A DNA stretch of 64,000 bases, taken from contig NW_024468511.1 of NCBI RefSeq assembly GCF_001632365.1, positions 109,246 through 173,245 of the forward strand, given 5' to 3'. The translations under genes and the position numbers were made by a program. Within the stretch, counting starts at the first letter, position 1, and each line of letters opens with the position of its first letter. Below, in pieces: positions 1-12,828 of this stretch. The notes beneath the pieces were generated by a model that saw only the letters and a program-made list of their open reading frames with translations, did not search any database and had not been told where the DNA came from. The stretch comes from Laetiporus sulphureus 93-53. Taxonomy: Eukaryota > Basidiomycota > Agaricomycetes > Polyporales > Laetiporaceae.

Positions 1-1384
1 CTTATTCTCCTTCGTCCACCACTACCATCACAGAGGGGTCTTACCAGACACTCTCAGTGTGCTATACATCTTATTGCATTCTCACTTGTGTGATCATGCC
101 TCTAGCCTCGCCAGTAAGTCTTGCTCTGCGACCAGCTACTAGGCCTCGTCAGTGGGCACGTCGTACTGCCACAGCTGGTAGCTGTCAGCACTTAGCCAGG
201 GGGCCCTCAAGGGGACCCTATTTTGGTTGTCTATCTTTGTCATCAGCGTGCCGTGACAGGATGTAACCAATGAGAATTGTTGCATGGGACGAAGGTGCAC
301 GTCGTATCTCCTTATCCAAGTTTCCGATGCTGAGATAGACAGGCCACGCAGTCTTGTCTCCACTGAAGCGTGACAGATGCATCTTATCAGATGCAAGAAT
401 GATGGGTGCAATTGTTGCACCCTTTGACAATCGTTCCTATAGCGAGGTCAGATCTGTTTTCTCTATTTATTGTATCTACTGACCTGAGCATTCCACCACC
501 AGTCACCTATTCACATATTTTCATACAATCTCTCTTTACCCATTGAATCCACATACATGTGCTCTGGTGCGAACTGCATGGTCTCACGGAATGCTGGATC
601 TCCCATGAGTTCTCGGATGCAATCTACAGGATTGCATTTCCATAGCTTCAGCCGCTCACTACGTGATTTTCCATTCACATCAAGTTCATCACCCATCACT
701 TCGAAGATTTCACACTCCCATTGGGGACCACGTGGTAGCTGATCTAATTTTCTGAATAGATTGTACTTATTATGAAATGACAGATTCATGCACTTCTGAG
801 TCTGTTCGAACAACAACCTGACTCACTAACTAATCAACACCACAAAATGATGACATGTACAATATGCAGTTTCAAGTATTTGTCAATTTCACCTTGTGTC
901 AAGCCGCTAGTAAGCAGCCACCACATCAGCTCCCACTCTTCTTGCGACTCGAATGGTGCCCACCACCACTCTGCAGTTCGACTCTCGAAGAGCTTGTCCT
1001 GGTTCTATACGTTGCTCCAGCATGCTCATGATCCTGAACATATGAATCTCTTGGTATTCCTGCTGCGATGTCCTCTGCTTCATCTTCTGCTTCATCAACT
1101 CTTGCTCGCTTATTCTGGGTAGCATGTTCACTGCTGGCACTTTTGTTGCTCTTGCTTGATGACTGGTGAGGATCTGGAAGGCTGCCAATAGACTCTGGTT
1201 CTGTGTCAAGGATGTTCTCAAGCTCGTCGTCTATACAATCATCTGCAACAGCATCGGTGCACTGCCTTCGATTGCTCAAATGTGCATGACACGCGAGATG
1301 ACATGATGTCTTCTGTGAGATGTGGGAGCACAGGCCTGACTGGGTGAACTTTTGAGCATGGCAGAATGGGCAGGAAAAAGGCAT
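1..1384 (-). pseudogene. Plavaka-type transposase, N-terminal part, broken and cut by window edge
   Basis: This is the N-terminal half of a transposase of the Plavaka group of CACTA-like DNA transposons found in agaricomycetes. The chosen start (1384) opens with a Cys/His finger (CPFC, later HISQ and C), followed by a low-complexity linker. A second block (about 511-816) carries the family-typical stretch around FHNKYNLF, LPRGPQWECEIFEV and APEHMY. A third block (218-430) carries GATIAPIILASDK and WPVYLSIGNL. A likely intron separates blocks two and three. The codon after ENM, where the family has Trp (as in the conserved W-x-x-DWWW segment), is TGA, so the copy is dead. The catalytic C-terminus would lie beyond position 1. 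Identification rests on recognised family motifs. Confidence 0.75.
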
Positions 1385-1580
1385 ATCAGTCGACTGTAGT
1401 AGCAGATGGATGAGTAGCACAGCTATCAACCAAACTGCTCAAATTATGCTGCCAGCTGTCGAAGGCATGCTCGAAGGCACATTCAACAAGGCACCATTTC
1501 ACATCTCATCGTTCTCCTCAACCTCCTCCCATCGTGTCACCTTTCCAGCTCTTCATTTCACTTTCCGCTGCATTTTATCA

Positions 1581-3744
1581 ATGCCTCGTCGAATCTTGAA
1601 GTCCAGCGATAATGAGCAACTAGTGCAAATGCGACACGCTGAACTCGCAAGAAGACTTCAAAACAAGACGATATTGGTATGATGAGCTTTCGTCGTCTCT
1701 CATGTTATCACTGATGCTGGTGTGGTGTCAATCTCAAATAGAACGTGAGAAGATGGACAAGCTGCATCGAAAACTTGTGCAGCTGCAGAGGGAGAATACA
1801 AAGCTTCAAAAGGTTATGGATGCTACACAGCCGGCTACTGCAGGTATGTATCATTCAGTGCATGGCACACGCATTTGAGCATTGAGATCCTAACATACGT
1901 GTGTCTAAAAGTTGACGAGTGTAATTATGATTCCCTGCCTCCAGAATCAGAGGAAGGCAGCGATGGTGATCACGAATCAGGTACATTTGAGCCAGCGGTA
2001 AGCGATTCTATTGCTTTGTACTACGACGTGCCATGCAGGCAGTTTCACAGCCTATGAATGATCAGTTCATCTCAATAGGCACTGTGTCCATGTCCATCAA
2101 GCCCCCATGACTTTGCCATGAGTCTAGAGAACAAGCTATGCTGGGTGATCGCTCTGGTAAGTATTCATCTGATGTGCTGTCCACTATTCATGCTTTACAC
2201 TATACAACAGTACATTCAGCAGCCAAGCCTGCATCCAATCTACACATCAAAGAGAAATGCTCAAGCAGTTCAGCGATAAATTCGTCAAGCATGCCCCAGT
2301 CTCCAGCACTTACATCATCCTTGTCAGCCGTAGAGTCACGACCACCATCTCGGGCCAGCCAGATATGTCGCATCATGTCTGAACTATATTATTCTATAAT
2401 CAATCTGTTCTGGCATAGTATTCTATTATATCCGAGCCTTGTTCAGAGTACTCCAATGTTTGAGTTGAAGAATCTGACTCCGGTATTGTTTCTTAGTCAT
2501 GAGCACACTATCAGCCATCAACCTCTTTCCAATCAATGAATGATAAGCATACGAGGCCAGCTACTAGCACTCACATTTCTTCCATCTCTCATCAACCATC
2601 CGACGGTATTCTGGAACCTGCTCTGAAGAAACCACAGCTTCAGAATGACATTGAATGCAAGAGCACTGGCAGGAAGGCTTCGTCCTATGGATCTCACAAG
2701 AAAAGGCTGACCCTGGTTGCATGCAAGGATTTTCAGATTCGTGTTTGTTCGCTGAATGCATTTCCCAACTCTGAGCTTCAGTTTCAATGGGCTCGTGATG
2801 CATGGGCATCTGCTTGTGGCAAGACCGAAGATCTTTCAGATAGCGACGTGGAACTCACTGATGATATTGTTCGTCTGGTAAGTCATATACCATCATATTC
2901 ATCGGCAATGCAATTCCTAATCATCTCAACATTCTGTCTGACAACTTATCTCAAAGATCACTGAGCGTACATCAAACGCTCAAGGCGCATTGTGAACAGT
3001 TGTCCAGCAAAGCATCGCACAGGTCTATAGATTCTTCAATGATCACACAATGCATGTCATCAAAGAAAACTGTGCGCTTTACCTCAATCTCGTTGATGAA
3101 GACTGTTTTCACTATGAGGTGTGAAATACTGTGCTAAATGCTGTCGGAACTGATCATATCATCTGTTGCCTTGCAGAAAATCAGTGAACTATCTGGATTT
3201 GGCCAGAATAAGTTCATCTTCGACATTATACAACTAACGTGGTTCCGAGATCGCAATCATTTTGGCATCCATTTCTATGAATGCTTTAAGCCTTTGTCAC
3301 AAGTCACACTTGCACTCATATTCATCGTGGTATATCTCTGTTCCACTGTTACTGGCTGTTTAACTCATTTATAATTGGTTTGGCACAGATTGAACATGGA
3401 TTGAATCAGTATGCCAAAGAAAAGTATCACAAAATTGAATTCTCGGAGGCCATGTACAAGAGCAAATACAAGCAACATCTAGCCAGCATACAGGAATGGT
3501 GTCAGTTGCATCCAACTGTCACTTGGAACATATGCATGAGGATGTTCCGCCGCGCATTGTAAGTCGACGGAATTTTTGATTATATGTGCTACACTTAGTG
3601 TTGGGTGTATTAGTCATGCATCAGGTGCCCCTCAAGCACCCCCCAGCAGCAGGATTATCTGCAGATGCACGTGCTAAAGCAGCTGCAGAATTGGAGGCTC
3701 ACACAGGGGAAACAGAGAGCAAAGGCTCAGATGCTGGACATTAG
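1581..3744 (+). pseudogene. DUF6532-like gene, probably degenerate
   Basis: The stretch reads as a spliced gene of a protein family widespread in agaricomycetes that I believe is DUF6532 (function unknown, often next to transposons). A short basic and coiled-coil start (MPRRILKSSD, then REKMDKLHRKLVQL) is followed by a variable acidic and Ser-rich middle. The conserved C-terminal part lies at 2990-3562: RFFNDHTMHVIKENC, a block around GFGQNKFIFDIIQLTWF, and one around EFSEAMYKSKYKQHL. The reading frame needs several introns, and I could not join the first two coding blocks in frame. Gene or recent pseudogene is therefore open. It runs head-to-head with the Plavaka relic. The family name is from memory, and the similarity is the firmer claim. 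Confidence 0.45.
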
Positions 3745-4205
3745 TAGTAGATGAGTTGATGGCAGTGATCTTGGTGCAACAAATAATATCTTGGCCTTTG
3801 GGTTCAAAATCCTGATTTATGTATATATGCCTGCCTGTCATCTGAAGCAACTATGGTGCTATGCAGAATATGATATATCCTGAACAAATATATTGGGTGA
3901 TATAGTGAACATTGCCTACTCACATATGAAGCTACAGCTGCTACATAGCATGACATCTTGGTCGCAGGGCGCTACTGCACGTGATGTGGCTGGTGCCTGG
4001 TGCTACGATGGCTATGTAAGGGGTAACTTACCGATACAGCTATCAGCACAATATGAGCCATGTAGGTCTATATAGCTGTTACTTTTTTTTTCTGATGTAC
4101 TGATTACCTGACCTTGCCATCTTATACCATAGTACAATTGTAGACACACACCCTCGGTGTACAATTACATCTGAAACAGATCCACTGAAGTGACTGAAAT
4201 GGTGA
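3745..4205. other. Intergenic stretch, nothing recognised
   Basis: AT-rich, CpG-poor sequence between two broken genes. It has a short T run near 4083. I see no coding region or RNA gene. Confidence 0.5.
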
Positions 4206-5606
4206 TTAAGCATCAAATTGCAGTAGCATCTCTTTTAGCAAACAGCTGGCTTTGCTTGTTCTCTGAAAAACCTCTAACCTACCATTGGCTTGCACCAAGG
4301 TCAGCCGTCCTTCCTTCCCATGCATGATAACTAACTCCTGAATATATCGCAAGAGATACTTCAACCTCGCCAACCCAGCCTGCATCGTGGACTCGATCAT
4401 CTGCATCTTCAAATTGCCTAACCTCTCTTTGACAATCTCCACGAACATCCCATCTTGATGTCTCATAAAGAATATGAATGCTGTCTGTGAGAGGAATAAC
4501 TGTGGGTATGCTTTATTCTGGTACCATCCCAGCAGCCCCACGGATGATTTGATTTTGATGAGATGAGATTGTGCTATGTGTCTCCCTTCCTGTATCACAT
4601 TAAATGCTATGGAAGGCTTGTCAGAGACTACTATCATTCGTAGAGCCTTTTTGACTACCTTTCTGCTCACTACCTTGACATTGTCTGGCCCATGAGAGGA
4701 ATTTGTGGACAATGGATCGATGTACGCATCCACTTCAACACTGACTACTATCATATTCAGCCCACCAAAATTCTAAACATGGCATTTCGTCAGTTAAGAG
4801 ACATCAAATGATGCTGAATACTGATGTATTGGACGATTCTATGATGTCCGGTGCTTCCTTCCCACCCTTTGGGAATGGTTGTACAATGCTTCTCGAGATT
4901 GTGTCCATAACTGTGGTCTTTTGGATCAATCTTTACTCTTGCCTCCCTTTCCCACTGGTTGAGGAGAACAGTGCAGCTCCCTGCAAGCTGCACGTCAATC
5001 CTGAACGATCACTCCACATCCTTCTTATTTATCTATCACAGCAGCTTCCCCAGACTGTTGTGGTTGGTGACCACATCAGTGTTATTCCAGACGACCGGAG
5101 CATCTCGCTCTTCCTCCATGATGTCCACGGCTTTCAGCATCAGTGCGTGAGTAAATACAGGCATTCTGTATGCATTCTCGAACACGAATGTATTGCCTTT
5201 ATCAATTGGCAACTGGAAAGGCAAGGGTGTATCACGCTACTCGGGAGGACATCCTGACACAGCATTTCACAGTGAGCTGCCACATTGTCTGCACAACCGC
5301 GATTGACCACTGACCTGGAACAAGAATGGTTGGTTTTTCTCATTGCAACCAGGTATACGAACCAAGGTATTTGAACTGTGTGATGGCCACCTTCTCATTT
5401 GCTGATGCCACATTGGGTCTCTGTAAATTGTGAAGATGCAGTTGCATCAAACCTTCCATGAGTGTAGGTGGTTTTCGCCGGCTCACAACAGCTCGGGCAG
5501 CAGAATGTGCAGACTGAGGAGCTTTGGATTGCATATGGGACAATGTTGAATGGAAATTTGCAGAACCAGGAGATGGCTGCATCAGGAAAATGTGTGCCAC
5601 TGACAT
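4206..5606 (-). pseudogene. Decayed paralogue of the 18987-20344 gene
   Basis: Three blocks align in order with the three exons of the intact minus-strand gene at 18987-20344: the GSYTWL block (5340-5606), the LPFQLPIDKGNTFVFE block with YRMP and MLKAVDIM (5036-5224) plus the CTVLLNQWE block (4790-4993), and the VEVDAYI to ELVIMHGKEGRLTL block (4206-4754). The copy is broken by an in-frame TGA directly after SYTWLQ and by a TAG where the intact copy has the Trp of MWRDK. The exon order and orientation are kept, so this looks like a genomic duplicate rather than a retrocopy. It lies between transposon relics. The family's function is unknown. Confidence 0.8.
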
Positions 5607-6132
5607 TGTGCGACATCGGTGACATCGTACCTGAAGCCGTGTCGTTACCTCCCCTCTCTGTTGTATGCTGTTGTCTCCCGTGGGTACAACAGCATACAGC
5701 AGAGCTCACTGTCATCTCTCACGAATGTGACAGCATACGACAGAGCACAGCACAAAGTAGATGTAGTGATATACTGTATACTACTACATTGCATAGCGAC
5801 GATGGGGATACCTGTCCAATGAGTACAATATATTTCATTCACTTTGTCTGCAGTCCAATATCACAGACGTCATGTATAATATTGTAGTTATACATGGATG
5901 TAGGGAGAACATTGAGCTACTGAACTATTTCAAGCCCTCTTTACTGGCCGTCAAAGCTCTCCTTGGCCTCAGGCTGCTACACATAACATGCTACCTATCT
6001 ATAAGAGTCCTCAATGATGATGACATCAGTTCTCCCCAGAGCATGCAGCATTGATGTCGAGTATGAGGGCAATGTTATCATATCTGCGAGTGGGCTGCGA
6101 GGTCGAAATCCCACGATCACAATGTAAAATCC
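5607..6132. other. Intergenic stretch left of the LTR element, nothing recognised
   Basis: Low-CpG sequence between the pseudogene and the left LTR. No coding region or RNA gene can be supported. Confidence 0.5.
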
Positions 6133-6670
6133 TGTCACAGATTTTGGCCACAAAGTCTGCACGTGACTTCTTTCACACTACAGATCACGTGCTTCACCAA
6201 TATCTCATGCCACTCAGCCACAGATGTGACACATAGAGATTAGGTGATAGTTCACATCACATGTTATGGTCCAGACCCACGGATGATATGGTCGGACCTG
6301 TCTATTCCAGGATACAATAGAGGCACCCATTTGGGAATGAAGGGAACAAGGACTATTGTTCAGGATCATCTAGGCAATCAGCTCAAGGTATAGCCATTAC
6401 CATGATAGGATGGATCATCTCACCATTGTTACGGATGAAGACCGATCTTCTCACCTATTGTTCTACTTACAGATAGATTTTTCCACTTATTGTTCTGTGT
6501 ATAGTTTAGTTGCATAGACACATAGACAGCCAATAGCATGTCCCATAATAGTCAGCACCTGTACATGTATATAAGACCAGCATGTAGAGGACGAAACTTC
6601 AGATTGTTTCTCCTCGTCTACCACTGTAGGGACCACTGAGCCCACCAGCTCCATCACTATATCTATCACA
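6133..6670 (+). repeat. Left (5') LTR of the chromovirus
   Basis: The start TGTCACAG and most of the length match the right LTR at 13564 onward, with scattered transitions. The end at 6670 (TATCACA) is inferred from the TG...CA rule. The last roughly 45 bp differ from the right LTR. A TATA-like tract (TGTATATAAGACC) lies at about 6564-6577. Confidence 0.85.
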
Positions 6671-6836
6671 CTTCCATACGCTTGCTACCCAGCTAGTAAG
6701 TGTTAGGCTCTTCAGCCACTTTAGGGATCAGGGTGACATGTTCTACATGACTGTTCCCTTTTTAGTCTTTTTGATCTCTTATCCAGCGTCGCTGTGACAT
6801 TAGAAACAATCTGACAATTTTCTGCACCCCTGCTTA

Positions 6837-9121
6837 GTGTTTAACACAAGCAGCCACATATTTTCAGTGCAAGCAGTTTCAGCCGTAGCACATGGCTTTT
6901 TTGACACAAATTCTGTTCCAATCTCTACCAGGCATGAGCCTCAGCAAGATACTGAGCAGCCCAAGGCAGCAAAGTGCCAGGCCACCCAGTCAGAAGATCT
7001 CGATGCACACTACAAGTGTCAAAAAACCAACAAGGAGCGTGAAAGGCTCCTCACACTTGCATCTCTAGGTGCATCCTCCACAGATTGGCAGCACGCAGCA
7101 GCCAGGGTTGTTGACACCACACACATTATACAGTGCAGAATCATCCACCAGCCTCGAAGTCACACCCCTCCACTCAAATGCTACAAGCCCAGATGAGGAC
7201 ATCTCACCACCGGTGGTCGCAAGCCAGTGCCACCTCCAGAACTCATCACATTCAACATGGTTTCCCCTCCTGTCATTGCTCCCATCCCAGTTCAGCCCCT
7301 TCTGAACTTCATAAAACACAACACAGTCACTTGACCCATCCATCTGCTCCCATCCAAAGTCAGACTGATGATCCACCCAGAGACACTACTCAAGCAGATG
7401 GATGCCACTCACTTCAGACTCCAACCCTTACTGGTAAACTTTGCAGAGCATCTCAACGACTATCAATTCGACTGGATCCACCATCTGGCAGAAGAACTAG
7501 CCAGAGTCAGTGTGCACATCCATAGTGGAACATGCACTTTCAACTTCGTGGAGAAACAGGTCATCAACATGGTGTGCTTGGAAGTAGGAAGCGTTAGCTT
7601 CAAGCAAATAGGGAAAAAGAAGAGACTATAGGAGATAGTGAAGGCGTTGATCGGTATCCAGAAGAAATGATACCTCAACTTTTTGTATTAGATACATTTT
7701 TACCATTGCAATGTCAGAGACTGATCACGCACACATGTCCACATTCAGACAAAGAATGGAGGATGTACTCTGACCAAACATTGAGGCCCCACATGAAGGA
7801 AGTACCCCTCGTGCTTCCAGGCAGCCATCACCTGAGGTCGGCTCTCAAGACTCCACATCACAACTTGGAGGACGATCATCCCTGACCCCATCACTTCTTC
7901 CTGCATACATATCTCCCACATGGTCATTTGACAGACACCAATATGAATGTCTTGAAGATGCCATCAGACAGTTCGCACCTGGCGAAATCCCAATGACATT
8001 CACGAATGGGTGATCATCGTCATGAAGTCAATGGTCAACAATGAGCTGAAGAAAATGTACAACATACTCAGTGACAAGATGTACGAGCATAAATGAATCC
8101 TTGAAGCATCAATCCAGTCATCCCAGACAGAATGACGACTTAAGGAAGCCGTACTAAAGTCCGAGAACGAAAGGCTCTCTGAAAGGATCAAAGCTCAGAA
8201 CGCCCATATGGTCATCCTCAATGACGAAATCACAAGTACACAGGGAGCTATGTTAGACATAGGCAAAGAAATGATGAAGATCAAGGCAGTGAACACAAAG
8301 CTGCGTCATGAGTTAGCTTCACTTAAAGCAAGTGGCATCTCAACGGCGCAAGGTCACAACTCCGGTACAGTCCAATCACACAAATCACACATCAAGATAG
8401 CCAAACCTCCACACTACTCGGGCAAAGGAAGTCTGGAGGACTGGCTCCAATAACTCAGCATCTGGATGCAGTGGAATGAGATTAATGATGACAAATGAAA
8501 GATCACCATGGCACTACTGCACTTAGAAGGTGGCACATTCACCTACATGTCAGAATACGCAACCAAGGCAGTGGCACGGCAATTACTCAGCACTTGAGAA
8601 GACTTCATCGACATTCTCAAAGTAAACTACAGGACCCTCAACCTGGACAAGGATGCTCAACAGCACCTGAAGGAGATCTGCACAAAGACCTACCCCACAA
8701 TGGTCTCCTTCACAGAAAAGTTCCACCAATGGGCCACCAAGACCAACTTAGGGCACACCACACTTATCAGATATATTGCTGAACATCAGGACAAAGACGT
8801 ACATCAAGCAATAGTGACACGAGACAGTCTAGGTATCGCTGACCCGACCACATGGCCAGAGTATCTCGACCTATGTCTTCAACTGGAGTTCAAGTTCAGG
8901 GCCGACAAGGCAGGACAGCATGGAACAACAATGACATCATCACAGGCAGCGAAGCCTCGAAGAGACCCCAATGCAATGGACGTGGACCACATGTCCCAAC
9001 TCACCAAGGAACAAGAAAGATGGCTGGAAAAGAAGCTCTGTGTACATTGTGGAAAGCACTCCTTCATATTCAAGCAGTGCTGCCCAGACCCCAAATACAA
9101 AGGCAAATTTGAAATGCCATA
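6837..9121 (+). pseudogene. Gag region of the chromovirus, broken
   Basis: The part with clear family character is 8208-9121. It holds a coiled-coil-like stretch, then KPPHYSGKGSLEDWL, a retrotransposon-gag core (TFTYMSEYA, QHLKEICTKTYPTM, FTEKFHQWA), and a CCHC-like knuckle near 9037-9080 (CVHCGKHSFIFKQC). In the knuckle the expected zinc-binding His is Phe. In-frame stops interrupt it: TAA after DWLQ near 8451, TGA in TKWKIT-like context near 8497, and TGA near 8609 where Trp is expected. Upstream to 6837 the frame is poorly conserved and the true start is uncertain. Gag would package the element's RNA into cytoplasmic particles. Confidence 0.7.
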
Positions 9122-9427
9122 GTGGGGCCAAGCAACAAGGGCAGTAATGACACCAGTGGCATCAAGCAGTTCTGACGATGGCAAAGCAAGGGAAGAAGCA
9201 GTCTGAGCTTTCCTCACCAGCTACGATGCAAAGGGCAAAGAGGCAGAACCAGAGCCAGCTGTTGAAGCAGCAAGGATCATGGAGGTGGAAGATGATGAGG
9301 ATTTTCTTCAGCGGGTTCTCTGAGGTCTGGCCAGAGTTTCCATAGACATTGTAACAGTACCTACTCGCTCTCGCATGTACCAGTATCGAGTTTTCTCTAT
9401 ATTGCATCAACTGGTTCATCAAAACAT

Positions 9428-9781
9428 GTGATCGATTTACCTGTTCACCTCAAACAGGGAGTAAAGGAAGTCCAAACTGAGGTGCTCCTTGATTCAGGAG
9501 CATATTCTTGTTACATCAACCCATGGCTGGTTGATCGATTGAATCTTGCTACGATCTCACTTGAGAAGGAGATCAGGGTTCACAATGCAGACACATCTCA
9601 TAACAAGGGTGGAACAATTAAGAAAAGGGTTCTTCTCAGCATAACAATCAGAAACCACACAAGCAGACAAAGTCTCCTGGTTACTGATATAGGTCACAAA
9701 GACATTATACTAGGCATGAGTTTCCTCAAAGAGCACACTCCCGAAGTGGATTGGGGAAAACTCACAATTGAATTCACCTGA
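9428..9781 (+). pseudogene. Aspartic protease domain of the chromovirus
   Basis: A retropepsin-like domain with the active-site triad in VLLDSGAYSCYIN and the downstream ILGMSFL motif that precedes RT in gypsy elements. This segment is free of stops over about 117 residues and sits between Gag and RT in the expected order. It would process the polyprotein. It is annotated as part of a dead element, not a separate gene. Confidence 0.8.
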
Positions 9782-10195
9782 TGCCCACACAGATGTGCAC
9801 CCTCACAGGTAGCAATCCAGAAGGAGGACCTGGAAGATACAAACATCCCCCACATTGAAGACTTAATGGAGTTCATTGGTTCCCAGGAGTTAGGTGACAA
9901 CTGGAACGACATGGACAGCTTCATTAAATGGGTGTCATTATCAGAAAACTCTGATGCATAAGCCATAGCATCACTCATTATGGGTCTTGACACCAAGAGG
10001 AATCAGGATAGAACACCGCAGAATGGAGAACAGGACAAAGACTACTGGTCAGCCTATGTCCCCAAACACTTCCATGAGTATGGCAATGTGTTTTCCAAGA
10101 AGCAGTCAGAACGAATGCCCACCAGAAAGCCCTACGATCATCCAATCGAACTTGTTCCAGAGGCATAGTTACCACGCCTGGCAAAGCTATATCCT

Positions 10196-11440
10196 ATGAA
10201 CCTACAGGAAAGAAATTCGCTCGACACATGGATAGATCAAGAGTTGGCCAAAGGATACATCAAGAGATCAAGAAGTCCAACAGCAGCACCCATCTTCTTT
10301 GTCAAAAAGAAGGACAGATCACTGAGGCTAGTACAAGACTACAGGAACCTCAATGCAGTAACCAAGAAAAACAAGTTCCCAATCCCATGCATCTCGGACC
10401 TCATCGACAGGCTCTCACAAGCTAGCATATTTACAAAGCTTGATCTGAGATATGCTTTCAACAACATAAGGATTAGGGAGAGAGACGAAGAGAAAGCCAC
10501 TTTCATCACACATCATAGACTCTTTGAAGCCACAGTAATGTACTTCAGTTTCTGCAACGCCCCTAGTACCTTCCAGACAATGATGAATACAGTCCTCGAG
10601 GACTTAATTCACACTGGAAAGGTGGTAGTCTACTTAGACGACATCCTCATATTCACGGATGATCTCGAAGAACACCGACAACTAGTAAAAGCAGTTCTAC
10701 AGCGCCTCTGGGACAATGACTTATATGTCAAACCGGAGAAATGTTTCTTTGAACAGTCCTCAATTGAGTATCTTGATATGATCATCAGCAAGAACTCAGT
10801 ACAGATGGACCCTGCCAAAGTTGAAGGAGTCCTTGGCTGGCCAGCACCTACTAAGGTCAAACAAGTATAGGCCTTTTTAGGATTTGCGAATTTCTACAGG
10901 CGATTTATAAAGGACTTCGCGAAACTCGCACAACCTTTAACACTAGTCACCTGTAAGAACATGCCCTGGCAATGGAAGGAAGAGCAAGACCAAGCCTTTA
11001 GTGCAGTCAAAACGGCATTCACCTCAGCCCTGATCTTGCAACTTCCAAATGACACTGCACCATATCGTCTGGAGACAGATTCCTCAGACTATGCAACTGG
11101 GGCAGTACTTGAACAACTGAGAGAAGACAAGCTCTGGCATCCAGTCGCATACTACTCAAAATCACTCAATGAACACGAGCAAAACTATGAGATTTACGAC
11201 AAGAAGCTGCTTGCAATTATTTGAGCACTAGAAGAATACCGGCACTATTTAGAAGGACACCCAGAACCCATTGAGATTTGGTCAAATCATCTCAACCTTA
11301 CATATTTCCGTCAGACACAGAAGTTATCCTGGCGTCAAGCACACTGGTCATTATTCCTCACGTGTTTTAATTTTACACTTCATCACTGACCTGGAAAGAC
11401 AATGCTATGTGCCAATCCTCTATCTAGGAGGCCAGATGTG
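10196..11440 (+). pseudogene. Reverse transcriptase and RNase H domains of the chromovirus
   Basis: The RT palm is clear. FFVKKKDRSLRLVQDYR, FTKLDLRYAFN and the active site YLDD (10631-10642) are intact. A TAG at 10868-10870 interrupts before AFLGFANFYRRF, where most relatives have Gln or Arg. RNase H follows with ETDSSDYATGAVL and the connector-like tail HWSLFL. TGA codons at 11222 and 11387 stand where relatives have Arg (AII-R-AL, HH-R-PGK). All three changes fit C-to-T. RT and RNase H would copy genomic RNA into cDNA. Confidence 0.88.
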
Positions 11441-11586
11441 AGAGGGGGTTAGACAGTGACAATTTGAATCAAATGCTGTTAAAACCTGAATTTTTCGCTA
11501 TCAATGTGATTTGACCCGCTCACATATCTGAAGTTGATGATGCTCAACTACTGGAAAGGATCAAGAAGGCACTCACAGATGACACA

Positions 11587-12720
11587 ATGACCAAGGACTA
11601 TCATGTGCTTTTGACTACAGGACAGCGTGAATTTGGGAAAAACCTCGCAGAATGGAACTTTGAGCATGGACTGCTGCTCCATCGCGGAAAGGTTTATGTC
11701 CCCAAAGATCAACAGCTATGCCTCGACCTAATAAAGCTTCATCATGACACATTACCAGCCAGACACCCAGGCAGGTTCAAAACATTGGAGCTCATCACTC
11801 AGAATTATTGGTGGCCAGGAATGTCTGTAATGGTTAAGCAATATGTACAAGGTTGTGCCAGTTGTCAATGCAATAAGTACTCAAGAGAAAAACCATATGG
11901 ACTACTACAACCCAATGAGGTACCAGGAGGACCATGGAAGATCATCACAGTCAATCTTATCACACAACTTCCTCCAGCCATGGACTTTAGGGGGAGAAAA
12001 GAAGATGGCAATACTTGTCATCATAGACAGACTCACGAAGCGAGCGCACTTCTATGCAATGGATGACACAGTTACCTTGTCGCAAGTCGCTAACATATTC
12101 TATAATGAAGTCTTCAAACTCCATGGATTACTGCACCAAATTATCTCAGACAGAGGTACTCAATTTGCGAGTAAACTATTCCAGGAGTTTTGCCAGAAGC
12201 TCGGTATGAAGTCTACAATGTCTACAGCATATCACCCCCAAACAGATGGTCAGATGGAAAGGGTTAACCAAGTGCTGGAACAGTACCTCTGCATATACTG
12301 CAACCACAGACAAAATGATTGGGTCTACTATCTGCCAATGGCAGAATTTTCATACAACAACCAGACCCATGAGTCCACCGCACTTTCCCCATTCTTTGTC
12401 GAATATGGCTGACATCCAAAAATGGTGCCAGACATACACAAATCAATATGACACCCTTCATTGGAACGTCTATCCACCCACCGATCTGAGGCACAAGAAC
12501 AGGCTAAGGCAGCATTGGAAGTTTCAGCTTCACAGATGAAATGGTACTTCGATGAGAAAAAGGGAGAAGTCCCATTCAAAGTCGGAGACCTAGTACTACT
12601 CAAAGGAAAAGACCTCAGAGTAAAAGTCAAATCCGTGAAGCTAGGCACACAAAACTACGGACCTTACAAAGTACTTCAGAAACTAGGCCCAGTCACGTTC
12701 AAACTGGAATTGCCCAAGCA
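11587..12720 (+). pseudogene. Integrase of the chromovirus, broken
   Basis: An HHCC zinc-binding region (KLHHDTLPARHPG ... GCASCQC) is followed by the DDE core. The first catalytic Asp, normally in VDxIT, is Asn (codon 11953-11955). The second (SDRGTQF) and the Glu (within NQVLEQYL) are present. A frame change lies near 11990-12010 in a G/A-rich run, and a TGA stands at 12410-12412 where relatives have Arg or Tyr. The C-terminal part has the usual GPYKVLQKLG and HPVFHASKL motifs. The domain would insert cDNA into the genome. It is non-functional as read. Confidence 0.88.
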
Positions 12721-12828
12721 AATGAAGGTCCACCCAGTCTTCCATGCCAGCAAATTGGTTATGTACCATCAAGACATGGTCACAAACTGTGAACCCCCAA
12801 AGCCCCCAGCTATAGAAATCGAAGGAGA

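Noticed and set aside
6085..6132. TpsiC-like sequence (GGTCGAAATCCCA) before the left LTR, suggesting a tRNA gene as insertion target
   Set aside because: No matching acceptor, D-arm or anticodon arm can be folded upstream, so it is not a tRNA gene.
6123..6140. Target-site duplication around the LTR element
   Set aside because: The bases before 6133 do not recur after 14139, and the right end is uncertain.
6671..6700. Primer binding site for the LTR element
   Set aside because: The bases after the left LTR show no convincing match to a tRNA 3' end that I could defend.
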